Notes: generated from the letters alone by a model not told the origin. A stretch of DNA of 64,000 nucleotides from Roseiarcus sp963776665 (GCA_963776665.1 CAVZNQ010000012.1:1-64000); one strand, 5' to 3'; positions 1 to 9,449 are shown, numbered from the stretch's first letter. A program made the numbers and translations.

Positions 1-132
1 GCTGCTGCTCAAGACCTCCGGGTTGGTCACTTTCGCTTGCGATGGCGACGCTGGCCGACGACGACATCGATGGAGCTTCCGGCGTATTCTGGAGTACGCT
101 CGCAGCATGGCTGATGACGAGGACGTGATGCA

Positions 133-252
133 ATGTTTTCGTCGTTGAGCGCGCCGGGAATACCTGACCAAGAACAGCAGCGCCGGGCGAGGGCGAAGGC
201 TGAAGGGGCGCGGCGGATCGACGTGACGCCGAGAAAGGCGCCGGCGAAATGA
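133..252 (+). CDS. Tiny hypothetical protein, phage-type mini-operon
   Basis: A 39-residue reading frame, rich in Arg, Ala and Lys in its second half and ending in PRKAPAK. Function unknown. The main support is its junction: its TGA stop overlaps the ATG of the next small frame (ATGA at 249-252), and that frame overlaps the one after it in the same way. This is the tight coupling of phage or plasmid early operons. The start at 133 is uncertain. A basic, disordered DNA- or RNA-binding peptide is possible, but nothing in the sequence proves it. Confidence 0.3.
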   Translation: MFSSLSAPGIPDQEQQRRARAKAEGARRIDVTPRKAPAK

Positions 253-425
253 AAGCACCGGCCGAAAAGAAGAAGACGACGGAGACGGCTGAGGTCCTCG
301 CAGCCAGCGGCCTGAAAACGTACCTTCGGAGCACCGATGGCGCGGTGATGGCCGAGATAGAGGCCTATTGCTACTTGAACGCAGAGCTTCTCGCGCTTGC
401 GTCCGGACGCGGTCGGATGACGTGA
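249..425 (+). CDS. Small hypothetical protein (58 aa)
   Basis: Begins MKAPAEKKKTTETAEVL, a charged Lys/Glu-rich tail, then a compact helical part (AEIEAYCYLNAELLALA). No family is recognised. A purine-rich GAGAAAGG lies about 10 bases upstream of the ATG. The stop overlaps the GTG of the next frame (GTGA at 422-425), so translation of three consecutive mini-genes looks coupled. Codon positions are GC-rich as in the neighbouring genes. It resembles the short orphan genes of prophage early regions. Confidence 0.4.
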   Translation: MKAPAEKKKTTETAEVLAASGLKTYLRSTDGAVMAEIEAYCYLNAELLALASGRGRMT

Positions 426-607
426 GCCCTCCGCTTCTACCGCCGCGTCCCGCCCATCCCCGAATTGCCGCTCAGTCCGATCCCAAGCCGTCGCGCCCCG
501 AGGCAATCCGCCGTCTGCTTGAGAAAGCGCTGGGGACCAGTGCTTGGCGAGGTTACTCTCGTCTTGGTAATCCCGCACCGGAGGCGACGAAATGGCCGAT
601 GAGCTGA
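422..607 (+). CDS. Small protein with ribbon-helix-helix-like segment
   Basis: A 61-residue frame starting at a GTG that overlaps the preceding stop. The middle reads SRPEAIRRLLEKALG, the spacing seen in the second helix of short CopG/Arc-type ribbon-helix-helix proteins (Ser-Arg-x-Glu-Ala-Ile-Arg-Arg-Leu). The N-terminal strand normally present in that fold is not obvious: the first 20 residues are mostly Pro. It may be a damaged or divergent DNA-binding regulator or antitoxin. The assignment rests on this one segment. Confidence 0.4.
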   Translation: MSPPLLPPRPAHPRIAAQSDPKPSRPEAIRRLLEKALGTSAWRGYSRLGNPAPEATKWPMS

Positions 608-805
608 CGGATTCTCAAATCGAACTGCTTTGTGAGATCGAAGAGCACGACCAGACCACGCTTACGGGCGATAAAGGATGCGAGTGGAGCGGCTTCTCTC
701 CGGCGGTTATGTCAAGCCGATGAAGATGCCCCGGGCCGGCCTTCAGGCTCACCGGCAAAGGTAATGCGTTCTCGCCGGCGAGGCGCCGGATTGAATGGGG
801 TGGGC
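592..805 (+). pseudogene. Decayed small winged-helix-like phage protein
   Basis: An apparently coherent protein is spread over three frames. Frame one gives MADELTDSQIELLCEIEEHD followed by QTTLTGDK. The next frame continues RVERLLSGGYVKPMK, and the third FRLTGKGNAF. Read together these look like one short helix-turn-helix/winged-helix protein of about 65 residues, in which a predicted recognition segment (LLSGGYVKP) leads to a beta wing (YRLTGKG-like). At least two small indels, near 665 and near 735, break the frame, so no full product can be made. Identity as a phage regulator is inference. Confidence 0.4.
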
Positions 806-1173
806 AAACTCGATGGCTTTCGACGAGGCCGCCGCATCGAGTTCAGAACGACGATAGCCGGGGTGAGGTTGAAGGGTCCGCCATGAACGCATCCACCTTG
901 GCGTGGGACGAAGCCGCATGCTGGTGTCAACTCGGTCTGCTTCACCGTCCTCGGAAAAGGAAGAACGTTCTGTCCTGTTCTCGCCGCTCCGGAAATCTAC
1001 AGGCAGGCCGCCACGCCAGTTTTGACCTATGTCAGGTGCTCAAGCGCCGAGGCCAGGCGGCAACGCCCAATCGGACAGCCCGCGCGATCCTGACCTCGTC
1101 AAGACAATCGACAATTCCACGATGATTGTCGGTCCAGTTGACGACGCTTATTTACTTCGCGATCAACGCCGCT
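806..1173. other. Gap with no supported gene; tandem duplication at its end
   Basis: Several short open frames cross this stretch, but none has a convincing start, codon pattern or family resemblance. The most complete, 883-1125 on the plus strand, begins with ATG after GTCCGCC and has no clear ribosome-binding site. The last 23 bases belong to a 22-bp tandem duplication (1151-1194), listed separately. Confidence 0.4.
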
Positions 1174-1194
1174 TTACTTAGCGATCAACGCCGC
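1151..1194. repeat. 22-bp tandem duplication
   Basis: Two adjacent 22-base units, 1151-1172 and 1173-1194, differ at one position (TTTACTT followed by C or A, then GCGATCAACGCCGC). The second unit covers the last codons and the TAA stop of the minus-strand gene at 1174-1368. The duplication therefore copied the 3' end of that gene just beyond its stop. Confidence 0.75.
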
Positions 1195-1368
1195 GCTTTC
1201 CGCCATATGATGCGATTGCGCGCCGATCTGAGCGGATACCGACACAATCCCAAACGCCAGCATCCAAACCATCACGATCGTCGCAAAGGCGATCGTCAAC
1301 GGTCGCTCATTGCGATCGTCGATCAGGCTTTCGTCGTAGAGGCCGAAACTTCCTAGATTTCGCGACAT
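1174..1368 (-). CDS. Small single-pass membrane protein (64 aa)
   Basis: Starts MSRNLGSFGLYDESLIDDRN, a short polar cytoplasmic-looking segment, followed by one hydrophobic helix at about residues 26-46 (TIAFATIVMVWMLAFGIVSV) and a short C-terminal tail ending ALIAK. The ATG at 1368 is preferred to an upstream one at 1443 because GGAGA sits about seven bases before it. Function is unknown. The small single-TM design recalls holin-associated or membrane-anchored orphan proteins of mobile elements, but no family is recognised. Confidence 0.55.
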   Translation of the reverse strand: MSRNLGSFGLYDESLIDDRNERPLTIAFATIVMVWMLAFGIVSVSAQIGAQSHHMAESAALIAK

Positions 1369-1548
1369 CGCCGCATCTCCAAGATCCCCGCCGTTCTCCC
1401 GCGGAGGACCATCACATACCGAGATTAAAGCATAACTGGCCATAAGAACGTGTGACGGGGATCACACTCCGAAAGCCGCGCCCAGCGCGGCACCGTTCAC
1501 TGCCATCATCAGCCATACCGCCGCGTCCGCGTCGCACCGTGAGCCGGT

Positions 1549-1615
1549 GCGAATGGCATAAATTAGCAGCCATTTGGCGCGCCCGAGCAAGAGCGACCGG
1601 CCCGCATGGGCTAAG
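1549..1615 (+). repeat. Direct repeat, copy 1 (decayed small ORF)
   Basis: Shares GCGAATGGC, then AATTAGCAGC, TTGGC, GAGCGACCG and a final CTAAG with 2175-2240 at the same spacing. In one frame both copies encode a Glu-Trp-x-x-Leu-Ala-Ala pattern (EWHKLAAIW here, EWRELAADW in copy 2), a style common in very short Hyphomicrobiales orphan proteins. This suggests two diverged copies of a small coding sequence rather than a noncoding repeat. Confidence 0.5.
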
Positions 1616-2174
1616 GGCCTCACCCCAAAATCGGCGGACAGTCTCCGCCCATGACATCAGGAGAGCCGCCTTGGACGACGCCGACACGCCGCAGCCCGCG
1701 CACGAGCCGAGAAAATCATCGTTGCGATCACCAAAGCCATAATCGCCGCGCAAAGGAACCCCGGAGAAAGCTCGTCCACCGCTTCGGTAACACTACGGCC
1801 ACGCTTGAGGCGCTAACCGAGGTCGCCGCCCGCATCGCGTTGCAGACCAAGATCGCCGTCACCACCGCCGATGGTGGCGAGTTCGCCGAGTGGATTCCCG
1901 ACAGGATCCACCAGAACTTTAATGCCCTCCGGAAGACCCACGACAAGCATCCTTTCGCCCCGTTGGAAGGCGCCAGCCGATGGCAGGGGTCGGGCAAAGA
2001 GGCATGGATGACCGGGTTCGCCGTGGCCATCAATTCGCTGAACGGATCTAGGCGTCCTCGCGCCTAGTCATTGCGGCCTCTCCGCGAGAGACGCCCCGGA
2101 ACCACGCGCCCCGTTGCAAACCCGAAGGGCGGCTCTCTTGCGACATCCCAGCGCGGCCCCGGAGGGCTGACGGC

Positions 2175-2240
2175 GCGAATGGCGTGAATTAGCAGCGGAT
2201 TGGCACGCACTGACAGAGCGACCGACCCGGCTCAGCTAAG
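2175..2240 (+). repeat. Direct repeat, copy 2 (decayed small ORF)
   Basis: Partner of 1549-1615. The frame reads EWRELAADWHALTERPTRLS and then stops, while copy 1 reads on past the equivalent point. No start codon with a ribosome-binding site precedes it, so it is probably a remnant. Confidence 0.5.
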
Positions 2241-2315
2241 ACCTGGCTAAAGGGGACCGCCCTTAAGGCCGCCGGAGCGCCATTCCGGCACTCCTTTGAC
2301 CAAAGGAGAACCGAA

Positions 2316-2573
2316 ATGCCTCTCGGATTAGACCGGGGCCGGATGGCGACAAATCCAGGCTTCGGCACGGACGAGCCGCAAATGTACTACTCGGACGACA
2401 ACCCGCATTGGACCTCAATCGGGACCGTGAAGCGCTGGGGACTATGGTCTATCGAGTTCAAGGAGGAGCCGGACGGGAGCCGCAGGGCGATCCGCACATT
2501 CACCGGCCGCACATTCACCCGGCGAGCCGGGGCAGATCGCGCCGCCGCCCGCGCCAACCGGGCCGAGGCATGA
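2316..2573 (+). CDS. Hypothetical protein (85 aa), accessory region
   Basis: A well-started frame: AAAGGAG lies eight bases before the ATG. The product opens MPLGLDRGRMATNPGFGTDE, has an aromatic middle (YYSDDNPHWTSIGTVKRWGLW) that suggests a small beta-rich fold, and ends in a very basic Arg/Ala tail. No known family is recognised. Its TGA overlaps the ATG of a possible 32-residue frame at 2570. It is the only intact-looking gene with a strong ribosome-binding site between the left edge and the IS elements. Confidence 0.55.
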   Translation: MPLGLDRGRMATNPGFGTDEPQMYYSDDNPHWTSIGTVKRWGLWSIEFKEEPDGSRRAIRTFTGRTFTRRAGADRAAARANRAEA

Positions 2574-2668
2574 AACTCACCAGCAAGAGGACGGCGCTCG
2601 ATAGCGCCGTTCGCGCCCGGGGCGGTGGATCCATCCGGGCGCGTTGGCATCTTAAGCCCGGTCTTTGA
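2570..2668 (+). CDS. Possible 32-residue basic peptide
   Basis: Starts at an ATG that overlaps the preceding stop (ATGA) and encodes a very basic peptide beginning MKLTSKRTALDSAVRARGGG. The coupling to the previous gene is the only positive evidence. It ends about 20 bases before the left end of the IS3-family element, so the operon may have been cut by the insertion. Confidence 0.25.
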   Translation: MKLTSKRTALDSAVRARGGGSIRARWHLKPGL

Positions 2669-2959
2669 GCTTTCGGGTGCTATCGTAACTGAACCGCTCC
2701 GGCTTTGCCGGAGGCGATTTTGTTTAGTCACGCGGCCATGGCTTTGTCGTTCAGCATGGCGAAGTAACGTTCCTCAGCTTCGGCCGGCGGGATGAAGCCG
2801 ATGAACTCCAATAACCGGCGATTGTTGAACCAGTCCACCCACTCGAGGGTTGCGAACTCGACGGCCTCGAGGTTGCGCCACGGGCCTCGTCGATGGACGA
2901 CTTCAGCTTTGTAGAGACCGTTGATCGTTTCGGCGAGGGCGTTGATGCTCCTATGTCGG

Positions 2960-4012
2960 TCAAGAGCTGGTTGCGGCGGCATGGGCTAGGGCTGGCTTGG
3001 CGCAGAGATACCCAAAGATCTCTCGAGCGACGTAGCGTTTGAGGCAGCGTATGATTTCGGATTTGGACTTGCCCTCCGCGGTGCGTCGGCGGACGTAATC
3101 CAGTGTCGGCTGGTGGCCGCGCATACGGATGATGACTACCCGATAGAGGGCGGCATTGGCCTGCCGGTTGCCTCCACGGTTGAGGCGGTGCCGGATGGTC
3201 TTGCCGCTCGATGCCGGGATCGGGCAGGCGCCGCACAGCTTGGCGAATGCTGCCTCCGAGTGGATGCGCTCAGGGTTGTCGCCGACAAGCAACAACATCT
3301 CGGCCGCAGTGCCCGAGGCGATTCCGTGCGCCTCCAGCAGTTTTGGCGCGCGGGCGGCCGTCAGCGTTTCCAGGTGAGCGTCGTGCTGCTTGATCTCGGC
3401 ATCCAGCAGCAGCCAGCGCCGGGCGATTGCGCGCAGGCTCGCCTTGGCCGATGCCAGCGTGGAAGTGAGCGGGCCCGGCCGCAAGGCTACCAGCCGCCGC
3501 AGGAGCGTCATCTTGCCGCTGACCTGGTCGAGCTGCTCGCGCAGGGCATCCGGAGAGCAGACGATGATTGCCTTGAGCGTCTGCATGGCCTGTGTCCTGG
3601 CCTTGACCGCGGTGTCGCGAGCGATCTTGAGATGACGGATCATCTCGACAGCGCCCGTGCCGGACTTCGGCTGTCCAGCAGCCTGGCCAGCAAGTACGGC
3701 GCGCGCGGCGCTTTCGGCATCCACGGCGTCGCTTTTGCCCTGCTGATACCGCAACTGCCGATTGGGCCGGTTGACCTCGACGACGGTATGTCCTCGCTCG
3801 CGCAAGAACCGGGACAAGCCGGCGCCATAAGACCCGGTGCCCTCGATGCCGAATGCCTGGACGGCGCCCATTGACTTGGCCCAGACTTCGAGCGCTCCGT
3901 AACCTTTGCTACTGGCTGGCACGGTGGTGGTGGCGAGATGGGCACCGGCCCCGCTGATCGCGGCGGCGGCGTGGACGTCCTTGTGGGTGTCTACGCCAAT
4001 GATGACGTCCAT
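2960..4012 (-). CDS. IS110-family transposase (bridge-RNA-guided recombinase family)
   Basis: About 350 residues, normal for the family. The N-terminal RuvC-like DEDD domain opens with MDVIIGVDTHKDVH (first Asp at residue 7), with IEGTGSYGAGL and KSDAVDAESAARA further on. The C-terminal Tnp domain has LCGACPIPASSGKTIRHRLN, the region that carries the family's catalytic serine, followed by the conserved GGNRQANAALY. No frameshift or stop is visible, so the enzyme may be active. ATG 4012 is chosen because the conserved N-terminus starts there; an in-frame ATG at 4039 is an alternative. Family knowledge: these enzymes join DNA guided by an RNA from the element's own noncoding end. Confidence 0.9.
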   Translation of the reverse strand: MDVIIGVDTHKDVHAAAAISGAGAHLATTTVPASSKGYGALEVWAKSMGAVQAFGIEGTGSYGAGLSRFLRERGHTVVEVNRPNRQLRYQQGKSDAVDAESAARAVLAGQAAGQPKSGTGAVEMIRHLKIARDTAVKARTQAMQTLKAIIVCSPDALREQLDQVSGKMTLLRRLVALRPGPLTSTLASAKASLRAIARRWLLLDAEIKQHDAHLETLTAARAPKLLEAHGIASGTAAEMLLLVGDNPERIHSEAAFAKLCGACPIPASSGKTIRHRLNRGGNRQANAALYRVVIIRMRGHQPTLDYVRRRTAEGKSKSEIIRCLKRYVAREIFGYLCAKPALAHAAATSS

Positions 4013-4233
4013 GGGTATGGCATTGGTCACTGCGAACATCTCCAGGCCGGTTGAACGGACCTGACGATCGGCGGGCGGACAGGACTGTGACCGGATGGTT
4101 GCCCTCAAGCTCCTATAAGGCCACGTTCCACAGAACCGGCAGGTGCTGCCCGAAGAGTCGACAGGTCAACGCGATGACACGGGGTCAATCGTAAGATGGG
4201 TCAGGCTCTCCAGGCAGCACCGACATTCTCACA
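4013..4233 (-). ncRNA. Candidate bridge RNA locus of the IS110 element
   Basis: The 221 bases between the element's right end and the transposase start hold no gene. In IS110-group elements this position encodes the bridge RNA, whose loops pair with target and donor DNA. Position and length fit. The RNA fold and guide loops were not worked out here, so the call rests on location and on the intact transposase. The target it should recognise is the IS3 catalytic-motif sequence around GAACTCTACGAC. Confidence 0.5.
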
Positions 4234-4918
4234 GTCGTAGAGTTCGCCGACGCTGCCGACGGAAGGCTCGATTCCGGCTTCGGCGAGCCGCTCGGTGTAT
4301 TTGATCGAAACATATTGGGCGCCGATCGCTATGATGGACGAGGCTGCCGCGGCTGGCAGGCCTTCGGTCATGAAGCGCCTGTTCGAGGGCGTCCAGGACA
4401 AAGTCCGCATGCGCTGTCCGGCTGGCCCGCCAACCGACGATCCGCCGGGCGTATGCGTCGATGACGAAGGCGACATAGACGAAGCCGGCCCAGGTCGCGA
4501 CATAGGTAAAATCCGCGAGCCACAGACGGTCTGGAGCGGAAGCGTGGAACTGTCGGTTCACGTGATCCAACGGACAGAGAGCCGGCCTCGTCGCTGATCG
4601 TTGTCCGCAAAGGTTTGCCCCGGATCGCCCCCCGAAGGCCCATATTCCGCATCAACCGGGCGACTGTGCAGCGAGCGGCGCTGAAGCCTTCCCGCCGCAA
4701 CTGACGCCAGACCTTGCGCACGCCATAGACGCGGAAATTCTCCTCGAACACGCGCCGGATCTCGACCTTCAGATCCGCGTCGCGGCGGAGCCTGTCGGGC
4801 AGACGGGAGGGATCGGCGCGCCTGGCGACATGGGCATGATAGGTCGACGGGGCGATCGGCATAACCTTGCAGATCGGCTCGACCCCGTAGGCCTGACGAT
4901 GATCGTCGATGAAGGCGA

Positions 4919-5247
4919 TCATGGCTTGAACCGGCGGTCGAGCTCCGCCTGGGCAAAGTAAGCAGACGCCTTGCGAAGGATCTCATTCGCCTGCCGGAGT
5001 TCTCGGTTCTCACGCTCCAGCGCCTTCAGACGTTCGGTAATTTCGGTCGGAACGCCGCCACGTACGCCGCTATCGATCTCTGCCTTCTTGACCCATTCAT
5101 TGAGGGATTGGGCCGTGCAACCGATCTTCGTGGCAATCGAAGTCACCGTCGCCCACCGCGAGGGATGATCCTTCTCGTGATCGAAACCAGCCGAACGGCG
5201 CGCGTGCGCACTTCGGGGGAAAACCGGTTCGTCGTCTTGCTTGCCAT
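4919..5247 (-). pseudogene. IS3-family OrfA, frameshifted
   Basis: Helix-turn-helix subunit of the IS3 transposase. It starts MASKTTNRFSPEVRTRAVRL at 5247, with GGTGGAG upstream. After about 20 codons the frame is lost and continues one register over as FDHEKDHPSRWATVTSIA, with the leucine-zipper-like LKALERENRELRQANEILRK and the terminal AYFAQAELDRRFKP. The break is at GTTTCGATC, where one T of the expected GTTTTC run is missing. The stop at 4919-4921 overlaps the orfB start. Confidence 0.85.
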
Positions 5248-5297
5248 CGCTCCACCTTCTCAAGGTTCGGAGCCTCCGGCAAACTCGGGGCGGTTCA

Positions 5298-5650
5298 GTC
5301 AGTTTCCGATCCGGCGGCGGCGGTACGTAGAGGGTCGCCGCGTGGACGGCGAAACCCGCTGAGTGGATCGAATCCGGAAGCTGTGCATGGCCACTCTCAT
5401 GTGCAGCGCCGTTACCCCAGTGCACACCCTATGTTTCAAAAATCAACCGTGGCCTTACTAAAGATCGATTGCTTTGGTGCTCTCATGGCCCGCGGCGGCT
5501 GGCGAAAGGCTAATTGATATTCGCCGCAACGCGGTCCTATAAAGTCCGATGCAAGCCGCCATCGGAAGATGGGCAACTCGTACGTAGAGATCAATTTCTT
5601 AACCGAAGACGATCAAAATCAACGGCTTATTGCGTGCATCGGAGGAGCCC
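5298..5650 (+). other. Gap between IS3 element and acs
   Basis: No gene is supported. The last 140 bases are the acs promoter and leader region (promoter entry at 5514-5542). The first 200 bases are flanking sequence of the IS element with no recognisable feature. Confidence 0.5.
5514..5542 (+). promoter_or_regulatory. Candidate housekeeping promoter of acs
   Basis: TTGATA at 5514-5519 and CTATAA at 5537-5542 are separated by 17 bases, a good match to a sigma-70-type promoter. It would give a leader of about 100 bases ahead of the acs ribosome-binding site. The match is by eye only. Confidence 0.5.
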
Positions 5651-7597
<1,947 letters not shown>

Positions 7598-7761
7598 GGA
7601 TCGGAGGATATATCGAAGCGGAGGAGCCAATAAGAACACGTAGAGGGCCCGACATGCGTGAGACGGGCGCGGCTCTGATGGCCATGAAGGCGTTCGCGGA
7701 CGCGATATGAGGCCAGACGCTCGCATTGCCGCGCTCGAGCCGCGCGCGGATGCAATTCGCT

Positions 7762-8430
7762 TTAAGACGCGATCGACAATTCCTGTGCAGACTCGATCTT
7801 CGTCGCCAGAATGACCGCCTGCGTGCGGCTTTCGACGCCGAGTTTTTGCAAGATGGCGGACACATGCGCCTTGACGGTCGCTTCGGAAACGCTGAGTTCG
7901 TACGCGATCTGCTTGTTGAGCAAACCCTGCGACAGCATCATCAACACGCGAATTTGCTGAGGGGTAAGCGAAGCAAGCCGGCGCGCCATGGCGCTCGAAT
8001 CGCGGTTTGGTTGGGAGCTTGGATCGAAATCGGGAGGGGTCCATCGGCCGCCTTCGAGAACATGCGCGATGGCCGCTCGCATCGTCTCGAGCGAGTTTGA
8101 CTTGGGAATGAAGCCGGCCGCCCCGAATTCCATGCAATGACGGATTACCGCACGGTCCTCGCTTCCCGAAACGACCACTACCGGCGTCGAGGGACGCTCC
8201 GAGCGCAGGAACAAAAGTCCGGAAAAGCCGCGAACCCCGGGCATGGTCAGATCGAGCAGCACGAGATCGGTGTCGGGAGAAGCTTCGAGCGCAGCGGCCA
8301 TGCTGTCGAAATCGTGCGCGACGGTGATGTCGGCGTCTGGCGCCGCGGCGAGCACCGCCTGGCGCAACCCGCCGACAACGAGCGGATGGTCATCGGCAAT
8401 GAGCACGCGAAAGGCGTTCCTGTCGCTCAT
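7762..8430 (-). CDS. NarL/FixJ-type response regulator
   Basis: A 222-residue two-component regulator. The receiver domain occupies residues 8-125, with acidic pocket IADDHP (residues 11-16) and phospho-acceptor Asp60 in LLDLTMPG. A LuxR-type DNA-binding domain follows at about 150-215 (SLTPQQIRVLMMLSQGLLNKQ, then ATVKAHVSAILQKLGV). GGAAAGG directly before ATG 8430 supports this start. No histidine kinase is nearby. It converges on acs. In pseudomonads, NarL-type regulators of the ErdR/CrbR group activate acs, so a role in acetate or alcohol metabolism is plausible, but this is inference from position. Confidence 0.9.
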   Translation of the reverse strand: MSDRNAFRVLIADDHPLVVGGLRQAVLAAAPDADITVAHDFDSMAAALEASPDTDLVLLDLTMPGVRGFSGLLFLRSERPSTPVVVVSGSEDRAVIRHCMEFGAAGFIPKSNSLETMRAAIAHVLEGGRWTPPDFDPSSQPNRDSSAMARRLASLTPQQIRVLMMLSQGLLNKQIAYELSVSEATVKAHVSAILQKLGVESRTQAVILATKIESAQELSIAS

Positions 8431-8479
8431 CCTTTCCTCCAGCGCGCCGAGGCGACAGTCGCCGATCTGCGCCACGTTG

Positions 8480-8986
8480 TCACGCCTCACCCGTCTGTTC
8501 GATCATGGAGGGCAGGCGATCAAGCTGGCGTAACGCCTCGGTTACGGCGATCGTCGCGGCGATCCCGACATTGAGCGAACGCAGGCGAGGCCGGATGGGG
8601 ATGCGGAGCCGGCTGTCGGCCGACGCGCTAACGGCTTGCGGAACTCCGGCCGATTCACGTCCCACAAGAATGATATCCCCCTCACGGAAGGCGAAATCCC
8701 ACAAACAGGTTTGGCCCTTTGTGGTCAATAGGACGAGGCGGCGCTGGCTGGAGGCGCGCCAGGCCGCAAAGCGGGCCCACGAATCGTGGGTCGTGACGGT
8801 CAAAGCGTCGAGGTAGTCCATCGCGGCGCGCCGGAAGCGGCTGTCGTTGATTCGGAATCCCGCCGGCTCGATAATGGCCGCATCTACGCCGAGGCAAGCG
8901 CAGGTACGCAACATCGCGCCGGCGTTTTGCGCGATATCGGGCTCAAACAAGGCGAGCAGAAGCGGCGCGGACGGTTCGGCCATCAT
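8480..8986 (-). CDS. trmL: tRNA (cytidine/uridine-34-2'-O)-methyltransferase
   Basis: A SPOUT-fold methyltransferase of 168 residues, the size of TrmL/YibK. It methylates the wobble ribose of tRNA-Leu isoacceptors using S-adenosylmethionine. Visible family motifs are FEPDIAQNAGAMLRTCACLG near residue 14, the central ILVGRESAGVPQAV near 107, and the knot-forming C-terminal segment IPIRPRLRSLNVGIAATIAV near 128. Two adjacent ATGs (8986 and 8983) could start it. It lies 49 bases upstream of the response regulator on the same strand and divergent from petB. trmL next to the pet genes is a common arrangement in this order. Confidence 0.93.
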   Translation of the reverse strand: MMAEPSAPLLLALFEPDIAQNAGAMLRTCACLGVDAAIIEPAGFRINDSRFRRAAMDYLDALTVTTHDSWARFAAWRASSQRRLVLLTTKGQTCLWDFAFREGDIILVGRESAGVPQAVSASADSRLRIPIRPRLRSLNVGIAATIAVTEALRQLDRLPSMIEQTGEA

Positions 8987-9449
8987 GTGTGGCTATTACT
9001 GGCAAAAAGGCAAAAGGCCAAAGCGGGGCGTTCGAGAGCGGAGACGCTCACTCGCGTATCGAACAGGGAGGAACTGCGAAGCTCCCGCCTATGGACATCC
9101 AAATCGATCGGTGCGAAAAACCGCGTCGAACGTTGGCCTGCGCCGGGGCGCAGCGATCGACGACAACGCCGGAAACTTGGCGATCGTAATGCGGGGGCCG
9201 TTGCCGGATAGAGAGTCCGAAGATGCGCGAAGCCCCTGGGCGCCGCGCCGGGACGAATGTTGAGGGGTGAGTTGACCAGCGGTGCGACCTTCGATCGACC
9301 AACTTACGGAGCGTTGCGGTTTTCGACTTGCATCAGAGGCAAATCGAAAAGCTCCGGGTGCGGACGCCGAGCTGAAGACCGGTCGACCGGCTCCCTTCGG
9401 CCCCCAATCCGCCAGTTCTTCGCCCTAACCACAATTAGAGACCTGTAAC
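8987..9449. other. Gap between trmL and petB with no Rieske gene
   Basis: No coding sequence with Rieske motifs (CTHLGC or CPCHGS-type boxes) is found in any frame, although this is where petA usually sits. Short frames present have no ribosome-binding sites. The region must contain the divergent promoters for trmL and petB, but no convincing -35/-10 pair stands out. Confidence 0.5.

Larger units (their letters stand above)
1369..2315. other. Accessory gap with gene fragments
   Basis: No complete gene can be supported. A plus-strand frame ending at 2067 looks coding over its last 90 or so codons (GC-rich third positions, segments such as EVAARIALQTKIAV) but has no credible start. The frames ahead of it look shifted, so it is probably a remnant. 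Two copies of a 65-bp direct repeat lie at 1549-1615 and 2175-2240. Confidence 0.35.
2944..4233 (-). mobile_element. IS110-family insertion nested in the IS3 element
   Basis: About 1.29 kb separates the two halves of orfB, between the codons for Asp (4234-4236) and Asn (2941-2943) of the IS3 catalytic motif. It holds one IS110-type transposase gene, with only about 16 bases after its stop but roughly 200 bases before its start. Long 5' and short 3' noncoding ends are the layout of the IS110 group, as opposed to the IS1111 group. There are no obvious terminal inverted repeats, as expected. Exact ends are uncertain by a few bases because the core dinucleotide cannot be fixed without an empty-site sequence. 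Confidence 0.85.
2728..4922 (-). pseudogene. IS3-family transposase OrfB, interrupted and frameshifted
   Basis: OrfB is the integrase-like (DDE) half of an IS3 transposase. The start at 4922 overlaps the orfA stop. Residues RVYGVRKVWRQLRREG are the typical HTH_21 part, and WLADFTYVATWAGFVYVAFV carries the first catalytic Asp of the rve core. The frame breaks near 4580 (one-base change in the LDHVNRQ region) and near 4315 (HHSDRG region, two bases lost). After GSVGELYD at about 4234 the IS110 element begins. Coding resumes at 2943 with NALAETINGLYKAE, which carries the catalytic Glu, and ends at 2728. Removing the insertion restores the canonical GDSYDNALAE-type motif, showing that this was one gene. 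Confidence 0.9.
2690..5297 (-). mobile_element. Dead IS3-family insertion sequence
   Basis: Contains orfA (4919-5247) and orfB (N-part 4230-4922, C-part 2728-2943) on the minus strand, in the usual overlapping ATGA arrangement. Both ends show related inverted repeats: TGAACCGCTCCGGCTTTGCC from 2690 and, read inward from 5297, TGAACCGCCCCGAGTTTGCC. No clear target duplication is visible outside them. The element is inactive: orfA carries a frameshift, orfB at least two, and an IS110-family element sits inside orfB. Confidence 0.85.

Noticed and set aside
27..578. 183-codon minus-strand frame
   Set aside because: No ribosome-binding site, irregular composition, and it lies opposite a set of overlapping plus-strand mini-genes that look coupled.
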